Positions 37,529-47,901 of a stretch of 61,058 nucleotides of DNA are shown here, piece by piece. The notes under the pieces are model-generated. The model made no database searches, was not told where the DNA came from, and was given only the letters and a program-made list of their open reading frames with translations. Numbering within the stretch: the stretch's first letter is position 1; each line of letters begins with the position of its first letter. Both the position numbers and the translations under genes were made by a program. The stretch is from Candidatus Sumerlaeota bacterium (GTDB taxonomy: Bacteria > Sumerlaeota > Sumerlaeia > JAFGJS01): positions 1-61,058 of the forward strand of contig JAFGJS010000134.1 of assembly GCA_016928995.1 (NCBI GenBank). The letters are read 5' to 3'.

Positions 37529-38767
37529 CTACGGCGTGAGGTTGCGTTTTTCCTCAATGCGTTCCAGCCAGGCGTCGAGTTTCTTGAGTTGGTGCGGCCA
37601 GGAAAGCTCGTTTTCAGCGAGACGGCGGGCGTTGGCGCCCCATTGCGGCAGACGGCCGGATTGATCGAGCATGGCGTGAATGCATTCCGCGAAAGCCTCA
37701 GCATTAGGCTCGGATCTCAATCCGGTTTCGTGACGCTCCACGAAACCGGCCACATCGCCGACGTTAGAGCATGCGACCGGGCGTCCGGAGGCCAGGTAAT
37801 CAGTGAATTTATGCGGCCAGCGGGCGCGATTGAGCGTCACGTCGGCCATCGGCAAGAGGAGCACATCGCAAGCGCCAAGCAGGCTGCTGATCCGTTCGAA
37901 CGGCTGGAAACCGGCATGCCGGATGCATGCGGCGGTCTCCGGGCTATAATCTCGCGCAATGCCGCCGCCAAAGCCGGCGCCGGCAGCGAGCAATTTCAAT
38001 TTCGGACGGCGCTGCGCCAGGATACGCAATGCGCCAAGCAGAATCGGCGTATCGGGCTGGAAGTTGCCGATGTAGCCCAGCACTTCGTCATCCGGCTCCA
38101 GTTCCCACTCGCGGCGGCATTCCGCTTGATCTTCAACGCGCACCTTTTCCGTGTCGCAACCGGTGTAAATCAGCTGAACCCGCTCTTCATCCATGCCTTG
38201 AAGCATGCACGCGCAACGCAAATAGTCACAGATCACCATCGCGCCGTGAGAATTGCGGCAAAAGCGCTGCTCCAGCTGCTTTTCCACGGCGAATCCAACG
38301 GCTCGCGCCCAGCGCTGATAGAAGCGGCGCTGCCGGTAATCCGCTGACGGCTTGATTGTTTTCTCGATGATGCCGTCCGGTCCGCCCCACATGTCGCACC
38401 AGTCGGCGATGACCGTGGAGGCGCGCCAGAACTGGGCGTGCCGGGCGGGAAGCAGGATGTCCGGCTTATGGCCGAAGCAGAAGATTTGATCGAAGCGCTG
38501 TTCGCGCACAACGCCCAACCGCGCCCACCAATCAAATGCGCTCCAGCCCTCCTGCCAGTTGAAAAGATGCGAGTAGTTAGGCGATTCGATGATGCGCAGG
38601 CCGTCCTCCTCGCGCTCGATCGGCCGGAAGCGGTTGTCTTGCCCAATATAAATGAAGGTTGTGTCGCAGCCTTGCCGGACGAAATGACGCGCGATTTGCC
38701 TGGCGCGGAAGTACGTTCCCACATGCCGGAAGTTATGCGACAGTATCAGGATTTTGCGAGCGCTCAT
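37529..38767 (-). CDS. Glycosyltransferase, GT4-like
   Basis: The 412-residue GT-B protein. The N-terminal domain begins MSARKILILSHNFRHVGTYFRARQIARHF. The C-terminal domain has EVLGYIGNFQPDTPILLGALRILAQRRPKLKLL and a sugar-nucleotide motif region (FTDYLASGRPVACSNVGDVAGFVE) in place of the usual E-x7-E loop. Probably transfers a sugar in envelope glycan or exopolysaccharide synthesis. It is divergent from the VWA-like gene; a 140-base gap separates it from the downstream beta-helix gene. Confidence 0.85.
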   Translation of the reverse strand: MSARKILILSHNFRHVGTYFRARQIARHFVRQGCDTTFIYIGQDNRFRPIEREEDGLRIIESPNYSHLFNWQEGWSAFDWWARLGVVREQRFDQIFCFGHKPDILLPARHAQFWRASTVIADWCDMWGGPDGIIEKTIKPSADYRQRRFYQRWARAVGFAVEKQLEQRFCRNSHGAMVICDYLRCACMLQGMDEERVQLIYTGCDTEKVRVEDQAECRREWELEPDDEVLGYIGNFQPDTPILLGALRILAQRRPKLKLLAAGAGFGGGIARDYSPETAACIRHAGFQPFERISSLLGACDVLLLPMADVTLNRARWPHKFTDYLASGRPVACSNVGDVAGFVERHETGLRSEPNAEAFAECIHAMLDQSGRLPQWGANARRLAENELSWPHQLKKLDAWLERIEEKRNLTP

Positions 38768-38937
38768 GGCCGTGATGATGGTCCGCGAGAGCAGGGAAAG
38801 TCAATATAAGATCAATGCCGGCCGTACATGACAAGGCTTGCGATATAAAGGCAAGAAGGCCAGAAAAATCAAAAAACTCCAAAGAGAGGCTTGGTTTTTG
38901 CTGATCCGCTGCCGATAGATAGTAGAAGGAGAAATGC

Positions 38938-41169
38938 ATGCCCGGATATGTACGATATTCGTGGCTGTGGGCGCCTGTGCTGCTGATGGCGCTATGCGCA
39001 CCGCGCCTGACGGCGCAAACGGACGGCTCTCAGCCCTATATTTTATTTCTCGTTGAACGCAGCTCTGGCGATGACAGCTCCGCGCTGCAAAGGCGTTGCG
39101 ATCTATTGCGTCAATGGGCGCAGAGCATGCCGTTAAACAAGCATGCCTTCGGCATCGCTGTGTTTGATTCGCGTTTCGAACTCATCAAGCCTTTTACGAT
39201 TCTGCAAACAGAAGAACAGCGTTTGGATTGGCTGGCGGATTTTTCGGATTTAACTTACGGTCAACCAGAATGCGACTTGCGCCTGGCGCTGCATACCGCT
39301 GTAGAGACGTATCCAGAGGAAGCCAGGCAGAAGGTGATCGTGTTGCTCAGCGAAGGCCGTATCAGGATGATTGGCAAGGAGCAGACCGCGCGCGACCGCC
39401 AGGCGGAGGAATTGCTGTTGCGCGAGGACGCGCCGCGCATGACGGAATCCGGCGTGGTCGCGCATGCGTTGACGCTCTCGACACAGGCGAATTTACAACT
39501 GCTGGGGCGGCTGACTCGCGCGACCGGCGGAAATGTTTTTTCCGCGGACCGGCAGCCAGATCGTGTGTTGGAGCATATTTATCTGCGTATTATGGGCGTG
39601 GCGCCGGAGCCGATGGACTATCAGCCGCGCCGGACCGATTGCACTGTGCCGCAGGATACACAGGACATTCTTTTCATTCTGCGCAAGAACACGCCGCGTG
39701 ATGGATTTTTTCTGACCGGCCCGCATGGCTGGCAATGGTCGAGCGTGGCGCCAGAGAAAGACGAGTCCGGAAAACGCGCCTTGAAATGGAGCCTGACGGA
39801 TGAATTGGCGATGCTGCGCATTGAACAGCCGGAATCCGGCAAATGGCGCATCGAGACCGTTGAATCGCCGGCTGAAGCCGTAATATTTTATCCGAATTTA
39901 TCGCTGGAATTGATCGATCCGCCAGTATCGTTGCGCGTTGGGCACGAGATACCGCTTTGCGCCCGATTGAAAAGCTCCGGTCGTTCGCCGGATCGCACGC
40001 TGTATGAAGCCATGCAATGGCGCATCGGCTGGCAGAAAATCCAAGACGGACAATTGTACGATGAGGAAGTCCTGACCAGTGAAATCGTGGATTTCCCTGA
40101 TGCGGAACAAACCGGGGAATTGTGCTGGCGGGCGATCCTGGCGCCCCGGGATAAGCCGGGCGAGCCGATCCTGCACATCAAGGCGGATGGCCGCGTATTT
40201 CAACTGTCACAGAAGGTATATACGAATGTGCGTCCGCAATCGCTGACGTTTCAGTTGGAGCGAGACAGCGGTGAGACGAACAAGCCGCTGTCTGTCCGCG
40301 CACGCTTGCTTTCGGACAACATGCATTTTAACGAAATACGCGTTCAGGTCGAAGTAAAAACTCCCTCGGATGACATCGCGCCGATGGAACTGAGCCCTAT
40401 CGGCCGCGGCGAATTTGCCGAGTCGCTGGATCTTTTTCACGAAACAGGGGAGTATCGCCTGCGGATCGTAGTGGCAGGAAAACGATCCGACGGCATCGTA
40501 TTCCGGGATGAATCTCCCTGGAAATCCTACACTGTCACGCGCGACGAAAAATTGACCGCTCCACTCGTCGCGACGCCAAAACCAGGCGGACAGACCGCTC
40601 CGGTGCAATTCGAAAATAAGGAAGGCAATCTTCTGATTCGGATCGGCGTATCGGCGGCGTTAATCGTCGTGTTGCTGCAATGCGCCGCTTTGCTCGTGCT
40701 GACGCAACGCGCGCGCCGCGAGCCTCCGGAGCCTACGCCGCTCAAGAAGTTCTTGGCGGAATTGCTGGGAGATGATTACCTACTGTTGGTGGAAAGTTCA
40801 GCAAAACCGGCGAGCAGTGAAAAGAACGTACAACAGCCGATTCAACGGAAATCTTCCATTGGTTTTCATCCATCTGAGAGGGAATTCAAACGTGAATTTC
40901 AAAAGATGGATCAAAAAGATCAGGACAAGCCCAAGCAATATGATAAAAACTTTCTGCGAAACTCGGCGGCCGGGCAGCAAGCGCCGAAATCATCGGCCGA
41001 ATCGGATGATTATGGCATCGAGGATTTAACCGACGATGATATTCCGTTGATCGATGGCAGCCTGATGGACGCAGGATTTGAGCATGCTGAACACTTGGAT
41101 ACCGGACAGATTCACAACGAACAAACGGAAGATCCGGACGATCAAAAAGAGGGAGGCGATGCGTCATGA
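38938..41169 (+). CDS. Membrane-anchored protein with degenerate VWA-like domain
   Basis: The 743-residue protein has a signal peptide (ending PRLTAQ). The domain that follows looks like a von Willebrand A fold (YILFLVERSSGDDSSALQRR; KQKVIVLLSEGR-type strand near residues 137-147). The metal-binding DxSxS is not intact, so MIDAS function is doubtful. Two or more beta-rich domains follow, then a transmembrane helix at about 563-590 (IGVSAALIVVLLQCAALLVL) and an acidic, disordered cytoplasmic tail of about 150 residues. SD AAGGAGA lies nine bases before the ATG. The gene overlaps the next by ATGA. Confidence 0.75.
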   Translation: MPGYVRYSWLWAPVLLMALCAPRLTAQTDGSQPYILFLVERSSGDDSSALQRRCDLLRQWAQSMPLNKHAFGIAVFDSRFELIKPFTILQTEEQRLDWLADFSDLTYGQPECDLRLALHTAVETYPEEARQKVIVLLSEGRIRMIGKEQTARDRQAEELLLREDAPRMTESGVVAHALTLSTQANLQLLGRLTRATGGNVFSADRQPDRVLEHIYLRIMGVAPEPMDYQPRRTDCTVPQDTQDILFILRKNTPRDGFFLTGPHGWQWSSVAPEKDESGKRALKWSLTDELAMLRIEQPESGKWRIETVESPAEAVIFYPNLSLELIDPPVSLRVGHEIPLCARLKSSGRSPDRTLYEAMQWRIGWQKIQDGQLYDEEVLTSEIVDFPDAEQTGELCWRAILAPRDKPGEPILHIKADGRVFQLSQKVYTNVRPQSLTFQLERDSGETNKPLSVRARLLSDNMHFNEIRVQVEVKTPSDDIAPMELSPIGRGEFAESLDLFHETGEYRLRIVVAGKRSDGIVFRDESPWKSYTVTRDEKLTAPLVATPKPGGQTAPVQFENKEGNLLIRIGVSAALIVVLLQCAALLVLTQRARREPPEPTPLKKFLAELLGDDYLLLVESSAKPASSEKNVQQPIQRKSSIGFHPSEREFKREFQKMDQKDQDKPKQYDKNFLRNSAAGQQAPKSSAESDDYGIEDLTDDDIPLIDGSLMDAGFEHAEHLDTGQIHNEQTEDPDDQKEGGDAS

Positions 41170-42353
41170 TCGCATTGGCATTGACCCTTTGGGAATGGGC
41201 GACGTTGTGCGCCGTATCGATAGCGACGCTGCTGCTGGCTTTGGCGCTTTGGCTGGTGAAACGCGGCGGCGTGATCGAATCGGTTGATGAAGCGCGCCTT
41301 CATCATGGAGCGGAATGGCTGGCGGGGCATATCGAGCAGAGCGAAGATGTGCGCAGCGTGGCCCGCAAATTGAAACGTGAAGCGGATGGGATGGGCGCGG
41401 AAAACTTGCGCATCGCCGGAGACATGATTGTAACCTACAAGGACCGGCTAAGTGTTTTTCTGGAAGAGATGGAAGACAAAGCCGGCATGGACGCCTTGCT
41501 GGATTATTTAATGGCGTCTGCCGATTCTGCGGATTCGACGATTCAATCTCTGGGCATGCGGTTGCTGGAGATGCAAGCATCCAACTCCAGCAAAAAAAAC
41601 GACACATCAAGCGCCGTTACGCCAGCAGTTTCAGAACCCGAAAACGCGGCTGATGCAGCCGTTGCAGAGCAGCCGGAAGGAACAATTGAAGAGTCAGCGA
41701 GTGTGGATGAAGCGGAGAGCGATCCGCGGCAACTGGTCCGCGAAGACAACGCTCAGGATGCTCCCGCTCCGCCGGATGATTGGTTTTTTGAGAAGGTGTG
41801 CGAGGATGTGCAGGAGATTTTGGAATCCGCAACCGCTCAAGGTGAATCGCCCCTGGACAATCTTCAGAGCAGAATCGATAACATGAACGCTCAAATCCAG
41901 GATGATCAGCTTGAGAGTGATATCGTTGAACGGATTCGCAAACTCAAACAGGCTTTAGAGCGTCAATTGGAACTGATGCAGATCTTGATCGCGGGTCTGC
42001 CGAAACCGGAAGAATCCGCCGGAGCGGCGCTTGCTGATGAAAGCGAAACAACGGAGGATCTTCTGGAGGAGGCTCAAACGGACAGCGCTGAAAAAACCCA
42101 ATTGGAAAATCCAGACGAGGCTGATATGGAAAGCCCCGAGGAGATCGAAGCGAATAGCGTAGAGAATACCGAAGAGGATCGTTCGCAGGAACTCGAAGCG
42201 GACAACACTGAGGAAGATAATGCGGGCAGTATAGAGAACATTGAGGCAGACGCTATCGATGAAGCCGAAGCGGATGACTCAGAGCAAGATCAAGCGGACA
42301 GCGTGGAAGAACTTAAGGTGGATGTTTCAGAGAAAGATCAGGAGCTGAAATAA
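41166..42353 (+). CDS. Single-pass membrane protein with highly acidic repetitive tail
   Basis: The 395-residue protein has a transmembrane segment at about 8-34 (LWEWATLCAVSIATLLLALALWLV), a helical region to about 140, then a long Glu/Asp/Ala-rich tail. In the last ~110 residues the tail repeats short units of the form EADxxE/DSxE (e.g. EANSVENTEEDRSQELEADN). It is translationally coupled to the VWA-like protein, and both have a transmembrane helix with acidic cytoplasmic extensions, suggesting one complex. No family recognised; possible roles are scaffolding or ion/protein binding. Confidence 0.75.
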   Translation: MIALALTLWEWATLCAVSIATLLLALALWLVKRGGVIESVDEARLHHGAEWLAGHIEQSEDVRSVARKLKREADGMGAENLRIAGDMIVTYKDRLSVFLEEMEDKAGMDALLDYLMASADSADSTIQSLGMRLLEMQASNSSKKNDTSSAVTPAVSEPENAADAAVAEQPEGTIEESASVDEAESDPRQLVREDNAQDAPAPPDDWFFEKVCEDVQEILESATAQGESPLDNLQSRIDNMNAQIQDDQLESDIVERIRKLKQALERQLELMQILIAGLPKPEESAGAALADESETTEDLLEEAQTDSAEKTQLENPDEADMESPEEIEANSVENTEEDRSQELEADNTEEDNAGSIENIEADAIDEAEADDSEQDQADSVEELKVDVSEKDQELK

Positions 42354-42363
42354 TATCGGTCGA

Positions 42364-44567
<2,204 letters not shown>

Positions 44568-44679
44568 GCGGCGGATCATGGCCCCACGAATCGCGTTTGG
44601 CAAGTCCGAACGAGCGCCTGTTGAATAACAATCAAGTGTTTAATTGCCAATCTTGTAATTTCCAGCTGCTAAACACGTA

Positions 44680-44707
44680 TTGACATTGTCGCGGATGGCA
44701 GGATAAT
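44680..44707 (+). promoter_or_regulatory. Strong sigma70-like promoter of ruvX
   Basis: TTGACA (44680-44685), a 16-base spacer and GATAAT (44702-44707, five of six) put the transcription start at about 44714. The ruvX ATG is at 44718, so the mRNA is predicted to be essentially leaderless. Confidence 0.6.
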
Positions 44708-44717
44708 CATTGTCGAT

Positions 44718-45197
44718 ATGAGCGAACAATCATCACTTGACTCCAATCCCAGGCGCTGCCTTGGGATCGACTATGGCCGGGCGCGGATCGGCTTGGCGCT
44801 CAGCGATTCACTGGGCGTATCCGCACAGCCATTGGGTGTGCTGGAACGCAAGAATGACTTGCAGGCGGCGGAAGAGATTCGCGCATTGGTGCAAAAGCAC
44901 GAAGTGGGCCGCTTGGTGGTCGGCATGCCGCGTAATATGGACGGTTCTTATGGCCCACAAGCACAGATGACTCAAGATTTCATGGATCTGCTCGAGGAGC
45001 AACTGAGCAGCCTTGATGATTCTGTGGAATTGACACCGTGGGATGAACGCCTGACGACAATGCAGGCTGAGCGCGTTATGATTGAGGCTGGCGTCACCCG
45101 CACAGGCCGCAAGAAAAAGGTCGATCAGGTCGCCGCCACCATTCTGCTGCAAAACTACCTCGATTTCCTCCACAACCAAAGAGCTTCTTCCGAGTAG
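44718..45197 (+). CDS. ruvX: RuvX/YqgF-family RNase-H-like nuclease
   Basis: The 159-residue protein has the RNase H fold with LGIDYGRARIGLALSD (first acidic residue), VVGMPRNMDGSYGPQA and PWDERLTTMQAERVM, plus a C-terminal DQVAATILLQNYLDF. YqgF is needed for 5'-end processing of 16S rRNA and has been proposed to resolve Holliday junctions. The gene is monocistronic, with a strong promoter directly upstream and no Shine-Dalgarno sequence. Confidence 0.93.
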   Translation: MSEQSSLDSNPRRCLGIDYGRARIGLALSDSLGVSAQPLGVLERKNDLQAAEEIRALVQKHEVGRLVVGMPRNMDGSYGPQAQMTQDFMDLLEEQLSSLDDSVELTPWDERLTTMQAERVMIEAGVTRTGRKKKVDQVAATILLQNYLDFLHNQRASSE

Positions 45198-45355
45198 CAG
45201 GCAATAATCAAAAGCCTGTTGATACAAGCAGCGGATCGTATTTGCTCGAAGCATGGTTTAATATTTCGCAAGGGCGCCGGTATATTTCGGGAAAATTTTC
45301 ACAAAAATGCTTGAGGTTTAGACCGGGGTTGTGCAAGCTCATCCGGTTTTGTCGA

Positions 45356-45378
45356 GCCGCTGCGAAGCGGCATTTTTC
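45356..45378 (+). terminator. Intrinsic terminator-like hairpin between ruvX and purA
   Basis: GCCGCT (45356-45361), loop GCGA, AGCGGC (45366-45371), then ATTTTTC. A weaker ACCGG/CCGGT hairpin lies just before it (about 45322-45346). It could end ruvX transcription or be an attenuator in a purA leader. Confidence 0.6.
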
Positions 45379-45430
45379 ATGAACAGGCAGATTTTGCCAT
45401 CCGCCACACCGGCGGGAAGGGAGCTGCACC

Positions 45431-46729
45431 GTGAGCGTAGTGGTCGTATTAGGCCTTCAATGGGGCGATGAAGGCAAAGGCAAAGTGATTGACTGGCTGA
45501 GTTCCAAAGCCGACCTGGTCGCGCGTTATCAAGGCGGAAACAACGCAGGCCATACGGTCCTGGTCAAAGGCCAGCAATATATTCTGCACTTGATTCCCTC
45601 GGGGATCATCGTGCCGGGCACACGCTGCCTGATCGGCAACGGTGTCGTGGTGAATCCCCGCGCGCTGAAGAAAGAAATCGAGGAGATGGAAGGGCTGGGC
45701 ATCGAAGTCGCCGGCCGTCTGTTCGTCAGCGAAAATGCGCATTGCCTGATGCCTTACCATGAACGCATCGACCAGTTGCAGGAAAGCGGACGCGGCGCCG
45801 GCAAGATCGGCACGACCGGCCGCGGCATCGGAGTGGCGTATTCCGATAAAGTAGGACGCGATGGCTTGCGTTTCTGCGACATCGTCAATGAGCGCCGCTG
45901 GGATTGGCTGGCGGAACGCGTGCTGCCGCATATCAATCAGCAATACGCCGCGCTGCAAGCGGAGGACCGGCTCGAGGTAGGCGAATTCAAGGCCCTGCTG
46001 GCGGAATTCAAGGAGTTTATTAAACCATACATCGTAGACGGCGTCAGCATGATCAATGACGCGATCCAGGCCGACGAGCGCGTGCTGTGCGAAGGAGCGC
46101 AGGGAATCATGCTGGACATCGACTTCGGCACCTATCCCTACGTCACGTCTTCGAATCCCTCCACCGGCGGCGTATGCACCGGCCTGGGCATCCCGCCGAT
46201 GCAGATCAAACGCGTGGTCGGCGTGGCCAAGGCTTACACGACGCGCGTCGGCGAGGGGCCGTTCCCTACGGAATACGACGATGTGTTTGGACTGAAGGTG
46301 CGCACGCTGGGCTCCGAGTTCGGCGCGACGACCGGACGTCCACGGCGCTGCGGCTGGTTTGACGCGGCGTTGCTGCGCCGCACGGTGCAGATCACCGGCG
46401 CGACGGACTTGATCATCACCAAACTGGACGTGCTGGATACGCTGGAAGAGATCAAGATTTGCACGGGCTACAAGGTCAACGGAAAAGAGCACGATATTTT
46501 TCCATGCGGTTTAAGCAAGGAAGACAAAGTCGAACCAATTTATGAGACGTTGCCGGGATGGCAGACCTCGCTGTGCGATATTCGCAACGCCGCGGATCTT
46601 CCGCGCGAAACGATGGACTACGTGCAGCGGATCGAACAACTGGTTCGCACGCACGTGACGGCGGTCTCTGTCGGCGCCGAGCGCGACCAGACGATCCTGA
46701 CGCGTGAGATTTCATTTTTTGATTTGTAA
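45431..46729 (+). CDS. purA: Adenylosuccinate synthetase
   Basis: Converts IMP and aspartate with GTP to adenylosuccinate in AMP synthesis. The 432-residue protein begins with the GTP loop QWGDEGKGK and shows NNAGHTV, GTTGRGIGVAYSDKVGRDGLR and TRVGEGPFPTE. Length is typical. It starts at GTG 45431 with GGGAG eight bases upstream. Its terminator at 46782-46811 is shared with the convergent yceI-like gene. Confidence 0.97.
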   Translation: MSVVVVLGLQWGDEGKGKVIDWLSSKADLVARYQGGNNAGHTVLVKGQQYILHLIPSGIIVPGTRCLIGNGVVVNPRALKKEIEEMEGLGIEVAGRLFVSENAHCLMPYHERIDQLQESGRGAGKIGTTGRGIGVAYSDKVGRDGLRFCDIVNERRWDWLAERVLPHINQQYAALQAEDRLEVGEFKALLAEFKEFIKPYIVDGVSMINDAIQADERVLCEGAQGIMLDIDFGTYPYVTSSNPSTGGVCTGLGIPPMQIKRVVGVAKAYTTRVGEGPFPTEYDDVFGLKVRTLGSEFGATTGRPRRCGWFDAALLRRTVQITGATDLIITKLDVLDTLEEIKICTGYKVNGKEHDIFPCGLSKEDKVEPIYETLPGWQTSLCDIRNAADLPRETMDYVQRIEQLVRTHVTAVSVGAERDQTILTREISFFDL

Positions 46730-46781
46730 TAAGCGCGCCGGTTGGACATCGTTTCAACCGCAGGATCAATTTCAAACAATC

Positions 46782-46811
46782 AAAGGGGAGCGGCATCGCC
46801 GTTCCCCTTTT
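46782..46811. terminator. Bidirectional terminator between purA and the YceI gene
   Basis: A 13-bp stem with one G-U pair (AAAGGGGAGCGGC / GCCGTTCCCCTTT), a three-base loop, and A- and T-tracts on both sides, placed between convergent stop codons. Confidence 0.85.
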
Positions 46812-46837
46812 CTATTTCGAGTCGCTCTGTCAGTTGT

Positions 46838-47485
46838 TTATGGCGCTTGAACTGGATCGTCCTGCGCTTCGGCGCTGGTTGTTTGGAAAGCGGCGCGCGG
46901 CAATTGGGCTTCAAAGACGACTTTGACAGCGTCATCAATCGAGAGAGGATCTAACTTCTTCTCAGGTTCGCCGACCGTGAGCGCCGTGCGGCTGAGCGTG
47001 ACTTCGCCACGCACTCGATGCGTATTGGCCAGATAGATAAACGGAATATCGAAATCCACCTTCGCTTTGCGAATTTCCATGGTCGCCTTGGCGATGTACT
47101 GGCTGGGTTGATCCTCAACAGGCTTGGCCTCCCGGATGGTCAGCTTGGCCGTGGGAAACTTGGCCACATCAAAGAAATCCGCGGATTTCAAATGCTTGAT
47201 CAGACGTTCGCCGCGGTTTGTTTCGATCTCGTTTAAATCGATCTCTAATTCCACTACGCCTTTTTCAACGTCGCCATTGGGGATTTCCACCTTGGTGAAT
47301 TTCCACGAAGGAAAAATCCCCGTATTGGTGAACATGGAATTCGTCCCGGTGAATTCAATCTTGCCTGGAGCGGATGCTTCATCCGGCTTCGGCGCTTGCT
47401 CCTGCGACCAACCAACCGTGGTCATGCAAAGAACGGCAATCAGAGCCATACTCAACTGATTTATTGAAAGGTTTTGAAGTTTCAT
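46838..47485 (-). CDS. Secreted YceI-family lipocalin-like protein
   Basis: The 215-residue protein has a signal peptide (ending TTVGWSQ) and a YceI beta-barrel: IEFTGTNSMFTNTGIFPSWKF, IDLNEIETN, HLKSADFFDVAKFPTAKLTIREAK, then the C-terminal ALTVGEPEKKLDPLSIDDAVKVVFEAQLP. YceI proteins bind isoprenoid-like lipids in the periplasm; the ligand here is unknown. GGAGGATTCCA precedes the ATG. The long upstream region holds a second terminator-like hairpin that could attenuate this gene. Confidence 0.9.
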   Translation of the reverse strand: MKLQNLSINQLSMALIAVLCMTTVGWSQEQAPKPDEASAPGKIEFTGTNSMFTNTGIFPSWKFTKVEIPNGDVEKGVVELEIDLNEIETNRGERLIKHLKSADFFDVAKFPTAKLTIREAKPVEDQPSQYIAKATMEIRKAKVDFDIPFIYLANTHRVRGEVTLSRTALTVGEPEKKLDPLSIDDAVKVVFEAQLPRAAFQTTSAEAQDDPVQAP

Positions 47486-47616
47486 TGGAATCCTCCAATC
47501 GATGCGAACATAAAAGTTCGCCTTTCATTCGATACCCATGAGTCGTGCGGATTGGCGCAAGCTTACTTGTTCGGTACAATTATTTTCACGGAAAGGCGGA
47601 TTGCCTGTGAAAGACT

Positions 47617-47647
47617 AAAAAAAAGGGAGATCCATTAAGGATCTCCC
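47617..47647 (-). terminator. Second intrinsic terminator, upstream of the YceI gene
   Basis: On the minus strand GGGAGATCC, a five-base loop and GGATCTCCC (47625-47633/47639-47647) are followed by eight U residues (47617-47624). It lies about 190 bases beyond the hppA terminator and 130 bases before the yceI-like gene's ATG, so it serves either an unannotated small transcript or attenuation. Confidence 0.7.
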
Positions 47648-47838
47648 TAGACCAGAAGGAAGTTGGATAGTTTCGAGTAGAAAGGGTCACCCAACTTTTG
47701 TCGTCTTGCATTGCTTACCTAAAGATATATGACGTATAAAGCTGTGAAGCGGTTCCCAAAAAAATAACTTTTTCACATTTGGTTAATATATTCTTTAATT
47801 TCAACAGTTTACATGTGTGGAAAAATACTGAGGCGAAT
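47648..47838 (-). ncRNA. Candidate small RNA between hppA and the YceI gene
   Basis: The segment is bounded by two intrinsic terminators in the same orientation. Near its 3' end the minus strand can fold a stem from AAGTTGG and CCAACTT (around 47661-47697), then the terminator hairpin. No coding frame or ribosome-binding site is present. I do not recognise a known RNA family, and no clear promoter is visible, so this is a candidate only. Confidence 0.35.
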
Positions 47839-47876
47839 AAAAAAAAACAATCCCCGCCGTGGAAACGGCGGGGATT
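47839..47876 (-). terminator. Intrinsic terminator of hppA
   Basis: A perfect 12-bp stem AATCCCCGCCGT/ACGGCGGGGATT (47849-47860/47865-47876) with a four-base loop, followed by a long U-run on the minus strand, 25 bases after the hppA stop. Confidence 0.95.
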
Positions 47877-47901
47877 GAGTGCTTTTATGTGATATTCAGT
47901 G

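Larger units (their letters stand above)
47486..47901. other. Intergenic region with two strong terminators
   Basis: About 415 bases between yceI and hppA, both on the minus strand. It contains the hppA terminator and a second perfect hairpin with U-tract, with a structured-looking stretch between them (listed separately). I see no ORF worth calling. Confidence 0.6.
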
